NCBI GenBank assembly: GCA_036511675.1
Contig: DATCBU010000026.1
Coordinates: 1 to 47,967 of the forward strand
Length of the DNA stretch: 47,967 nt
Direction: 5' to 3'
Origin: Chersky-840 sp036511675
GTDB lineage: Bacteria; Actinomycetota; Acidimicrobiia; Acidimicrobiales; UBA8190
Numbering within the stretch: the first letter of the stretch is position 1; every line of letters begins with the position of its first letter. The translations under genes and the position numbers were made by a program. The notes under the pieces are model-generated. The model saw only the letters and a program-made list of their open reading frames with translations, ran no database searches and was not told the DNA's origin. Of this stretch, positions 8,565 through 16,319 are shown piece by piece.

Positions 8565-9524
8565 ATGGCGACCAACGACAACGGCACCTCGGACTCCTCG
8601 GGCCAGATGGACCTCGACCGCCTCATCGGCGAGCTCGAGACCGAAGCCGCCCGCCGACGGGCCGAGCCCGGCTTTCCCCATGACGCGGATGCCCGCCTCC
8701 ACTTCGAGCTGGCCCGGCGGGCCCCGAACCCTCCGCGCGCCGCGGCGGTGCGCGACGTCATGGCGCAGATCCAGGAGCTCACCGCCACCGTGGGCACGTC
8801 GCCCACCCTCGAGTCCGCTCCCGGGCGATCACGACGCCACGACACGGGAGCCCTGGCCGAGCGCCTGCACCGACTCGACGGCCAGGTGACGTCGTTGGGG
8901 CTGGCGGTGGCCGCCGCACTCGAGGTCGTGGCCGGTCGGCTCGAGCAGCTCGACGATCGACTCGAGCACCTCGAAACCCCCACCCCCGACGCGCCGCCAC
9001 CACCGGCACCCGACCAACCCGATGCCCTGCCGCAGTGGCGGGCGCGATTGGCAGAATCTCTGCCCCGCGGCGAGCGGGTGCTCTACGCCCAATCCCAAGC
9101 CGACGACGTCGTCGCCGAGCTGCGGGGCGCGGGCGTCGACGCCTACGGCATCACCAGCACCGGGTCACCGCATCGGCCCGGGCCCGACGTGCGCTTCGCC
9201 GACCTGCTCACCCACCTGCGCGCTGTCGAAGACCACGCCCTCGGCGCCGCCGTGCTCACGGGCGTGCCCGAGGTCATGACCCCGGCCACCCTCGATCCTC
9301 TGGTGGCGGAGCTGGCCCGGACCACGAGCTGCGTCGTGATCATCTCCGAGGCCCCCTGGTGGTGGCGGCGCCGCCTCGGCGCCGTCCACGCCGATCTGGC
9401 TGTGGGCCGACCCCTGGACCCCGAGACCTGGTTCCACGCCTTTGACGGGGTGGCGATGGCGGGCTCGGCCGAATACGACCCCGGGGGACAGAGCTACCGC
9501 GCCGTGATCCGGGCGCGCCCATGA
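8565..9524 (+). CDS. Coiled-coil protein with a degenerate methyltransferase-like C-terminal domain
   Basis: A 319-residue protein starting at ATG 8565, 12 bp after the previous gene and overlapping the next by ATGA. Residues of about 15-75 resemble the helical leader of polysaccharide-cluster methyltransferases (DLDRLIGELETEAARRR). Residues 98-138 form a predicted coiled coil, then comes a Pro-rich linker (PDAPPPPAPD). The C-terminal 160 residues keep the order of a class I methyltransferase: a strand at RVLYAQ, a D/E-rich helix, GAGVDAYGI, then ADLLTHLRAVEDHALGAAVL and a late VVIISEAPWW strand. The glycine-rich SAM motif I (normally DxGxGxG) is absent; AQSQAD stands there instead. It is probably a non-catalytic structural relative. 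I recognise no named family. Confidence 0.6.
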   Translation: MATNDNGTSDSSGQMDLDRLIGELETEAARRRAEPGFPHDADARLHFELARRAPNPPRAAAVRDVMAQIQELTATVGTSPTLESAPGRSRRHDTGALAERLHRLDGQVTSLGLAVAAALEVVAGRLEQLDDRLEHLETPTPDAPPPPAPDQPDALPQWRARLAESLPRGERVLYAQSQADDVVAELRGAGVDAYGITSTGSPHRPGPDVRFADLLTHLRAVEDHALGAAVLTGVPEVMTPATLDPLVAELARTTSCVVIISEAPWWWRRRLGAVHADLAVGRPLDPETWFHAFDGVAMAGSAEYDPGGQSYRAVIRARP

Positions 9525-10729
9525 AGCTCGGCTTGGTGGTCCCCCGCTACGGGGAGGACGTGGTGGGGGGCATCGAGCATTGGTTGCGGCTCCTGTGCGA
9601 GCACCTCGTGTCGCGCAAGGCCTGGGAGGTCGAGGTGTTCACCACGTGCGCGGTGTCCGCCGCCACATGGGCAGATGTCTTGGCTCCCGGGACGAGCCAG
9701 CTCCACGGGGTGACGGTCCACCGACGTCGATCGATCTCGGGCCGCGACCCGCGTTCGGGTGCGCTCGACGTGGCCATCAGGCGAAGCCCGTCGGTTGTCC
9801 CCGACGCGCTAGCCCATCGCTTCGTCGATCTTGTGGGCCCGGTGTGTCCCGACGTGATCGATGACGCTGCCGCCTCCGCCTGTGACCTCGTGGCCGTGAC
9901 CCCGTATCTGTTCTGGCCCGCGGTCCACGCCGTGGCGCGTCTGGGACGACGGACGATCTTCCACTGCGCCGCCCACGACGAGCCCGAGCTCCACTTCCCC
10001 TTCATGCGGGAGGTATTCAGTGCCGCCGGGGGGCTCGCCTACAACTCCTACTCCGAACAGGCACTCGTCGAGCGCACCTTTCCCGTCGCCCATCTCCCGG
10101 CCAGCGTCATCGGCGCCACCGTCGTCGCAGGCGCCGGTGATCCTGAGTCGGCACGCGCCGCGCTGGGCCTCGCACCGGGAGAACCATTCGTCTTATGCGT
10201 GGGACGGGTGGAGCGGGCCAAGGGGTCGCACGTCCTGGCCGAGCTGTGGCGGCTGTACCGCCTCCGGCGACCCCGTGCACCCCGACTGGTGCTCGTGGGC
10301 CCGGTCCACGAGGCTCTGCACGGCGACGACGACATCGTGGTGGTCGGACGGCAACCCGAGGACGTCAAGTGGGGGGCCTTGCAAGCGTGCGAATTCGCCG
10401 TGTCCCCCTCGGCATGGGAGTCCTTCAGCCTGGTCGTCCTCGAGGCATGGCTGGCCGGTACCCCCGTCGTCGTGAACCGTCGGTGCGCGGCGACCCTCGA
10501 ACACTGCGTGCGCAGCGGGGGTGGCCTGTCGTTCTTCGACTATGCCGATTTCGAGGCGGTGGCCGACCGACTGCTGGCCGACGACGCGCTGCGTGACCAA
10601 TTGGTGAGCAACGGACGGGCCTACACCGAGCGCGTCTTCAATTGGACGGCCATCGTCGATCGCTACGAGACCCTGGCCCAGCGCGTCCTGGCCCGGATGG
10701 TACTGCCGGCCACCGTCCCGCCGGCCTGA
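9521..10729 (+). CDS. Glycosyltransferase family 4 (GT-B fold)
   Basis: A 402-residue protein; ATG at 9521 overlaps the upstream stop by 4 bp. The N-terminal domain starts MKLGLVVPRYGEDVVGGIEHW, a common GT4 opening with a Gly-Gly acceptor loop. The C-terminal domain has LCVGRVERAKGSHVLAELW, VVVGRQPEDVKWGALQ, and an EX7E-type motif within SPSAWESFSLVVLEAWLAGTP, then LEHCVRSGGGLSFFDY. It is clearly paralogous to the truncated gene at the window start (shared HxAAHDEPxL and LEHCxRSGGGL motifs). It probably acts in the same glycan pathway as its operon neighbours. Donor and acceptor are unknown. Confidence 0.88.
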   Translation: MKLGLVVPRYGEDVVGGIEHWLRLLCEHLVSRKAWEVEVFTTCAVSAATWADVLAPGTSQLHGVTVHRRRSISGRDPRSGALDVAIRRSPSVVPDALAHRFVDLVGPVCPDVIDDAAASACDLVAVTPYLFWPAVHAVARLGRRTIFHCAAHDEPELHFPFMREVFSAAGGLAYNSYSEQALVERTFPVAHLPASVIGATVVAGAGDPESARAALGLAPGEPFVLCVGRVERAKGSHVLAELWRLYRLRRPRAPRLVLVGPVHEALHGDDDIVVVGRQPEDVKWGALQACEFAVSPSAWESFSLVVLEAWLAGTPVVVNRRCAATLEHCVRSGGGLSFFDYADFEAVADRLLADDALRDQLVSNGRAYTERVFNWTAIVDRYETLAQRVLARMVLPATVPPA

Positions 10730-10746
10730 TCAACCGGAACGTTAGG

Positions 10747-11661
10747 ATGACCGCCGTGGGTCGCCATCCCCTGTTGTCCCGAGTCGCGGCACGCGCCCGC
10801 CGGTCGCTCGGCATACAGGAGCTTTCGCAGCGCCTCGACGCCATCGAGACCGGGATCGCCCACCTCGAGGCGGCCCGCTACCCCCACGGCCCGCTGTACT
10901 TCGGGGACCACACCGCGCTCGTGGCCACCCGCTGGGGCGCCAAGATGTTGGTCGACACCCGCGACTCGGCCATCTCGGCGTGGATCGTGCTCGACGGCCT
11001 GTGGGAGACCCACGTCACCGAGTGGCTCCAGCAGACGCTACGACCGGGCCAGACGTTCGTCGACGTGGGCGCCAACGTGGGGTACTTCACCCTCCTCGGT
11101 GGCCAACTCGTCGGCCCCCGGGGCACGGTGGTGGCGGTCGAAGCCCATCCCGGACTGGCGGAATTGCTGCGCCGGAACGTGATCATGAACGGCCTGTACG
11201 GCTACGTCACCACCTGGCACCGCGCCGCGTGGTCGAGCACCACGACCGTGCAACTGCACCAACGTCTCAACTTCTCGGGTGCGTCGAGCATCGGCGCCAT
11301 CGGCCAGGAGGCGCTCGACCGGCTGGGAGACACCGAAGCCATGGTCGAGGTCCAGGCCGTCCCCGTGGACGATCTGCTCGACGGACTCCCTCCCGTCGAC
11401 GTGTTGAAGATGGACATCGAAGGCGCCGAGCTCCAAGCTTTCACCGGCCTGTCGCGCACGCTCGACGCCAGCCCCAAGATCGCCGTCATGTTCGAATGGG
11501 CGCCCGAGCTCATCGAGGGCGTCGGCGACAAGGCCGAAGCGCTCCTGGACCTGCTCGAAGGGCACGGACTTCGTTTTCGGCTCCTCGAGGACGACCTCTC
11601 CCCCATCGAGCGCGCCAAGCTCCTCGACCTGCCCTACGGGAACGTCGTCGCCACACGCTGA
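10747..11661 (+). CDS. FkbM family SAM-dependent methyltransferase
   Basis: A 304-residue protein from ATG 10747, preceded by a GTTAGG-like weak ribosome site; 17 bp follow the previous gene. After a short basic leader, residues of about 20-45 form a coil (LGIQELSQRLDAIETGIAHL). SAM-binding motif I is FVDVGANVGYFT at about 104-115, followed by VVAVEAHPGLAELLRRNV (motif II acidic residue) and VDVLKMDIEGAELQAFTGL, the signature late block of FkbM enzymes. These enzymes O-methylate sugar hydroxyls in polysaccharides and macrolides, so glycan methylation is likely here. The stop TGA overlaps the ATG of the next gene by one base. Confident family call; methylated position unknown. Confidence 0.88.
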   Translation: MTAVGRHPLLSRVAARARRSLGIQELSQRLDAIETGIAHLEAARYPHGPLYFGDHTALVATRWGAKMLVDTRDSAISAWIVLDGLWETHVTEWLQQTLRPGQTFVDVGANVGYFTLLGGQLVGPRGTVVAVEAHPGLAELLRRNVIMNGLYGYVTTWHRAAWSSTTTVQLHQRLNFSGASSIGAIGQEALDRLGDTEAMVEVQAVPVDDLLDGLPPVDVLKMDIEGAELQAFTGLSRTLDASPKIAVMFEWAPELIEGVGDKAEALLDLLEGHGLRFRLLEDDLSPIERAKLLDLPYGNVVATR

Positions 11662-12860
11662 TGCCACCGAACGCTTCGGTGGTCATCGTGTCGTACCGCC
11701 CCGGGGACTGGCTGGCGCCGTGCGTGACCTCGGCCCTGGCCCAGGCGGCCCAGGTGGTGGTGGTCGACAACGGGTCCGACGACGAACAGGTCACGGCGAT
11801 CGCCGCGCCCATGGGGGCCGACGTGGTGCGCTCGCCGATCAACCTCGGGTTCGCGGGCGGTGTCGGGCTGGGCCTGCGCCACGCCCGCGGTGAGCTGGTG
11901 GCCCTGCTCAACGACGACGCCGTGGCCGGGCCGGGGTGGATCGACGCCGCCGGCTCCGTACTGGCCGATCCCACCGTGGCGGCGGTCACCCCCAAGGTCG
12001 TCCTGGACGGGATGTACGGAGAGATCGTCCTCGACGACGAGCCCTGGCACGCCCCGGGCGACCAACGGGCACTGGGGCGCCAGCTCCGAACCGTGACCGT
12101 CGGCACCGTCGACGTCCTCGAACGGGTCCAAGGAGGCGGGCTCCACGACCTCGAGCACGGCATGGTCGAGGGAGAGCCGGCGCGGTGGCGCTGGACCGCG
12201 GGACGCCGTCCCTTCTACGTCCCGCTCACCGATGCCTCCCCCGCCGCCGACGTCAAGGTCGACGGCGAGCCGGTGCCGGTGCGGACCACGTGTCGGCTCG
12301 TGAACCACGCCGGCTCGTTCCTCGAGTCCCACGGCGTGGCCGGTGAGTACGGCCTCGGTGCGCCCGACGATGGACGATTCGACCAACCGGCTGAGCGTTT
12401 CGGGTTCAGCGGCACCGCCCCGGTGTTCAGGGCCGAGACCTTTCGACGTCTGGGCGGACTGGCGCCCCAGTTCTTCGCCTACAACGAGGACACCGACTGG
12501 TGCCTGCGCGCCCGGCTGGCCGGCCTGCGCATCCTCTACGAACCGGCCGCCTCGGTGCGCCATCGCCTGTCGGCGACGAGCCATGGCCCGCGCTCGCCCA
12601 TGGTCCGCTTCCTGGCACAGCGCAACGCCCTGCTGTGCCTGGTGCGAAACGCTCCGTCCGACGTGGCCCGACACTTCGTGTGGACGGAGCTGCGCCAGGG
12701 CGCCGATCCCCGGCTACAGCGGGCGGTGCTCAAGAAGCTTCCCTGGGCCGCGCTCTCACGGTTGGCTCTGCGCAGGCACTGGGCGACGTCGCCGCGCACA
12801 GTGTGGGATCGCTGGGCCGGCGCCGACCGGACGTGGGACGACAGCCCCGCCCGCGTCTGA
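11661..12860 (+). CDS. Glycosyltransferase family 2 (GT-A, rhamnosyltransferase-like)
   Basis: A 399-residue protein whose ATG at 11661 shares a base with the upstream stop. The GT-A core is clear: SVVIVSYRPGDWL at the N-terminus, VVVVDNGSDD, the DxD-equivalent NDD at residues 84-86, a late FSGTAPVFRAETFRRLGG segment and the catalytic-base region FFAYNEDTDWCLRARLAG. This is the pattern of inverting GT2 enzymes that add rhamnose-like sugars. An insert of about 93 residues (118-210) between the first and second halves contains WRWTAGRRPFYVPL and looks beta-rich; it is not part of the minimal GT2 fold. It is the last gene of the rightward run and converges on the leftward glycosyltransferase. 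Confidence 0.87.
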   Translation: MPPNASVVIVSYRPGDWLAPCVTSALAQAAQVVVVDNGSDDEQVTAIAAPMGADVVRSPINLGFAGGVGLGLRHARGELVALLNDDAVAGPGWIDAAGSVLADPTVAAVTPKVVLDGMYGEIVLDDEPWHAPGDQRALGRQLRTVTVGTVDVLERVQGGGLHDLEHGMVEGEPARWRWTAGRRPFYVPLTDASPAADVKVDGEPVPVRTTCRLVNHAGSFLESHGVAGEYGLGAPDDGRFDQPAERFGFSGTAPVFRAETFRRLGGLAPQFFAYNEDTDWCLRARLAGLRILYEPAASVRHRLSATSHGPRSPMVRFLAQRNALLCLVRNAPSDVARHFVWTELRQGADPRLQRAVLKKLPWAALSRLALRRHWATSPRTVWDRWAGADRTWDDSPARV

Positions 12861-12886
12861 GCCGTCGGCCTCAGCCTGCATTGGTC

Positions 12887-13987
12887 TCAGGCGGTGTTGG
12901 AACGCAGCGCGCCGGCCACGAGGTCGACGAAGCGCCGCCGGGCGTTGGCGAGCGAGAAGACCTCGGCGCGTCGCATTCCGGATTCGATCAGCTGCGTCCG
13001 CAAGCGCTCGTCCACCACCACCTTGTGCACCGACGCGGCGAAGACGAGGGGCTCCTTCGTCGGCAACAGGAGCCCGGCGTCGGCCACGGTCTCGGGGACC
13101 GCCGAGGTGGCATAGGCCACGATGGGCAGCCCGTGACCCATGGCCTCGACCAGGGGCACGCAGAAGCCCTCGTGCTCAGACGCGCACACGAACACATCCG
13201 CGGCGCGGTAATAGGACTCGAGCTCCTGGGGCGACACCGTGCCCGTGATCGACACGGCGTCGCTCAGTCCCAGCTCGGCGATGAACGCCGAGAGGGCGGG
13301 CCCGTAGGTCTTGCCCAGCGGCGTGCCGATGAGATGGAGCCGCGCCCGGTCGTTGTACAGGCGCCGGTACAACGCCAGCATCTTGACCAGATCGTGCTGG
13401 GCCTTATGCGGCGACACCTTCCCGACGAACACGAAGTCGGGCCCCCCGTCGGCCTTGGCCGCCACCAGGCGGCGCGACAACACCGAATCGGGCTCGGCCG
13501 CGGCGGTCATGTCGATGAGCAAGGGCGCCACCGCCGTGTGGGCGAAGCCCACCTCGACGAGCTCCTCTTCATTGAAGGCCGAATCGGCGATGGCCAGACG
13601 GCACTCCGCCGCCACCCGGGTGACCTGGGAGCGCCCCAAGGTCACCTCGTGACCCACGGCCGGCTCCCAGCCGTCGAGGAGCACGGCCGGCGTGATGTTG
13701 TGGTAGTTCAACAATTTGGGCTCGGCTCGGCCGGCGAAGATGTCGAAGACCGGGCTCCCGATCGACGCCTGGTACAGCAACCACCGACCCTTGGCCGGTC
13801 GTCCCAGGCTGCTCATGGGCCGGGCCCGGTTGGCCAGGTCGTCCGTGCACTCGCCGTAGAAGATGTCGGAGTCGATCCCGACGGCGCGCAGCGCCTCGGT
13901 GATGGCGATGGTGTGCACGCCGATGGCGTCGCGACTGGCGAGCGAAGGGATCACCTGGTCGACGCGCACCGGCGGCATTGTACTCAT
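12887..13987 (-). CDS. Glycosyltransferase family 4 (GT-B fold)
   Basis: A 366-residue protein; ATG at 13987 or the in-frame ATG at 13978 could be the start. The N-terminus reads VRVDQVIPSLASRDAIGVHT with a GVHT acceptor loop. LLNYHNITPAVLLDGW and ADSAFNEEELVEVGF are typical of GT4 enzymes. The donor domain has FVFVGKVSPHKAQHDLVKM, ITGTVSPQELESYYRAADV and the EX7E motif in CASEHEGFCVPLVEAMGHGLP. It is the last gene of the leftward run that begins with the exporter, 17 bp after the repeat protein. It would contribute one sugar to the exported glycan. The family is certain; specificity is not. Confidence 0.9.
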   Translation of the reverse strand: MSTMPPVRVDQVIPSLASRDAIGVHTIAITEALRAVGIDSDIFYGECTDDLANRARPMSSLGRPAKGRWLLYQASIGSPVFDIFAGRAEPKLLNYHNITPAVLLDGWEPAVGHEVTLGRSQVTRVAAECRLAIADSAFNEEELVEVGFAHTAVAPLLIDMTAAAEPDSVLSRRLVAAKADGGPDFVFVGKVSPHKAQHDLVKMLALYRRLYNDRARLHLIGTPLGKTYGPALSAFIAELGLSDAVSITGTVSPQELESYYRAADVFVCASEHEGFCVPLVEAMGHGLPIVAYATSAVPETVADAGLLLPTKEPLVFAASVHKVVVDERLRTQLIESGMRRAEVFSLANARRRFVDLVAGALRSNTA

Positions 13988-14004
13988 CGACAGCTCCGCA
14001 CCGA

Positions 14005-16248
14005 TCAGGGTGCGACGGCGCGCACGGGAGCGACGAGGCGCGTCGAGGCCGCCGACCCGTCGAACGGCGCATCGCCAAAGGCGAACACCCCACCGTCGGC
14101 GCCTACCAACCAGTAGCCGTACCCGTCGTCGGTGGCGGCGATGCCCACCACCGGTCGCGACAGCGTGAGTGCGCCCAACGACCCGAAGTAGGTGGCGCCG
14201 AAGGCGAACACCCCGCCGTCGGCGCCCACTAGCCAGTAGCCGGCCGTGGTGACGTCGACAGCCAGGCCGACGACGGGAGCCCTGAGTCGGTGCTTGGCCA
14301 TGGACCCGAAGAACTGGGCATCCCCGAAGGCGAACACCCCGCCGTCGGCGCCCACCAGCCAGTACCCGGCCCCGTCGACCGACGGGGCGATACCCACCAC
14401 CACCGCGGCCAGGTGGAGTCCCGACACCGTGCCGAAGTAGCCGGCATCCCCGAAGGCGAACACTCCGCCGTCGGCGCCCACCAGCCAGTAGCCACGACCG
14501 TCACGCGTGGCGGCCATGCCGACCACCGGTTGCGCCAGAGACACCGCTCCCATCGAGCCGTAGTACGTCGCACCGCCATAGGCGAAGACCCCGCCGTCGG
14601 CGCCAACCAGCCAGTACCCCCGGGTGCCGGGTGCCGTGGCCATGCCGACGATCGGCGCCCGCAGCGCCAAGCCGCCTGCCGATCCACAGAACGGGCTCCC
14701 GAAAGCGAACACACCGCCGTCGGCGGACGCCAGGGCGTACCCCGCATAGGCACCCGATGGCACCGCGCACGACGGCTGCGGTGGTGCGGAGCCCGTGACA
14801 CCGGTGCGCTGGGCGTCGTGGTGGAACATGGGCCACGAGGTCGGACCGAGAGCCGACGCACCATCGGACCCGGGGATCTCGTAGTGGCGGATCTCTCCCT
14901 GGTTCGTGCCGTCGTAGCCCGCCGCGGTGATTCCGATCTCACCGTTGGGATCGTCGGTGACCAGGGGTGCATTTTGGAACCCCAGGTCTGGACTGAGGAC
15001 CGTCAACTCGGCCCCCGACGCGCCGTCGAGCACCTCGACCCCGGCCGTGGTCGGCACCAGGACATCCTGCGTGCTGGCGCCCGACAGATCGGCGACCACC
15101 ACCGATCCGATCACGCGTCCCACCACGGCCTGGCGCCAGATGGTGGCACCGGTGGCGCCGTCGAGGACCCACACCGAGCCACCGGTGCCCGTGTCGGTGC
15201 CCTCGACAACCTGCAGTCCACCGCTCCCGGTGACATCCGACAGTGCAGGACTGGAGGTGGTGACGCCGTCGAGCGTCCGGGTCCACACCGGATCGCACTC
15301 GGTGTCGAAGACCTTGACGACATCGGTGTCGGTGGCGCCCGGGAAGAACGCGCCCGTGCCCACGGCCACACCCATGGCGCCGGCGGCGAGGAAAGGACCC
15401 ACGGCAGGCGAGGAGTCCACTGTCTGGGTGGTGGACGCCTCACAGATGACTCCCCCGCTCTGGTTGACAATGCGGAGATGGCCACCTTGTTGATAGTGAC
15501 GGCCGACGGCAAAGCCGGCACTCTGGTCGCCTCCCTCGACGATCTCGTTGCTGCCGTTGCCGTAGAGGTCTCCTACCGCAGCCGTCGAGAACACGCTGTC
15601 GGACGTGAAGAGAGGCCATCCCGCCAGCGTGGCTCCGGTAGAGGCGTCGAGGGCGTACTCCTCCTGATCCAGTGAGCCCGCCACCACACTCGGGGTGCCC
15701 TCGAGGTCGGCCACGGTCATCGATGCCTGGACGCCCGCCGCGGGTTGGGCGTCACTGGCCGGGTCGGTGACGGCGCTGAACCACCGCGTCGCGCCCGACG
15801 GCGTGAACGCCTCGTAGCCACCCTGGCCCGGATCAGCGGCATTGCCGGCACCGATGAACACCGAGTCCAGCCCCCCAGGACCGGCCAACACCGACGGCGA
15901 GGAATCGATGGGTACGCCGCCGTCACTGGCCGGCCACCCTGGGACCGACGACCCGTCGTCAAGGTGGTACGCGTAGAGCATCCCGCCACGGTCACCGACC
16001 ACGACGGCCGGACCGCCGCCGTCGAGCGTGGCGACCCCCGGAGAGGACTCGGCGATCGGTCCCCCTTGGTCGGCAAGAGGACCGGTCGACCACGTCGGGG
16101 TGAACGTCGGCGACACCGGCGCCTGCGCGGCGGCGGGGGCGGTGGTGTCGGGTGCCACGACGAACGCGCCCAGACACGAACCCAGGAGCACCAGCCCGCT
16201 CGTCAGGCGCCATGAAGGCCGACATCTCGGCGGCGTCCCGCGCCCCAC
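14005..16248 (-). CDS. Secreted FG-GAP/beta-propeller protein with six C-terminal 42-residue repeats
   Basis: Paralogue of the protein at 943-3090. The best start is GTG at 16248 (about 747 residues), which leaves an n-region RCRPSWR, a hydrophobic stretch LVLLGSCLGAFVVA and an APAAAQA cleavage site; upstream extension codes only Arg/Pro-rich sequence. The N-terminal two thirds are propeller-like, with VATLDGGGPAVVVGDRGGMLY and GGVPIDSSPSVLAGPGGLDS, nearly matching its paralogue. The C-terminal portion has six units with GYWLVGADGGVFAFGDA. It lies downstream of the polysaccharide exporter genes on the same strand, so a surface protein tied to the exported glycan is plausible. No catalytic residues are apparent. 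Confidence 0.8.
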   Translation of the reverse strand: MGRGTPPRCRPSWRLTSGLVLLGSCLGAFVVAPDTTAPAAAQAPVSPTFTPTWSTGPLADQGGPIAESSPGVATLDGGGPAVVVGDRGGMLYAYHLDDGSSVPGWPASDGGVPIDSSPSVLAGPGGLDSVFIGAGNAADPGQGGYEAFTPSGATRWFSAVTDPASDAQPAAGVQASMTVADLEGTPSVVAGSLDQEEYALDASTGATLAGWPLFTSDSVFSTAAVGDLYGNGSNEIVEGGDQSAGFAVGRHYQQGGHLRIVNQSGGVICEASTTQTVDSSPAVGPFLAAGAMGVAVGTGAFFPGATDTDVVKVFDTECDPVWTRTLDGVTTSSPALSDVTGSGGLQVVEGTDTGTGGSVWVLDGATGATIWRQAVVGRVIGSVVVADLSGASTQDVLVPTTAGVEVLDGASGAELTVLSPDLGFQNAPLVTDDPNGEIGITAAGYDGTNQGEIRHYEIPGSDGASALGPTSWPMFHHDAQRTGVTGSAPPQPSCAVPSGAYAGYALASADGGVFAFGSPFCGSAGGLALRAPIVGMATAPGTRGYWLVGADGGVFAYGGATYYGSMGAVSLAQPVVGMAATRDGRGYWLVGADGGVFAFGDAGYFGTVSGLHLAAVVVGIAPSVDGAGYWLVGADGGVFAFGDAQFFGSMAKHRLRAPVVGLAVDVTTAGYWLVGADGGVFAFGATYFGSLGALTLSRPVVGIAATDDGYGYWLVGADGGVFAFGDAPFDGSAASTRLVAPVRAVAP

Positions 16249-16319
16249 CGCTACCCGCTCAGGAACGATCGGTGACGACAAGCGCGGCCGGCGGCGCGGA
16301 TCATCGGTCCGGTGGGGTG

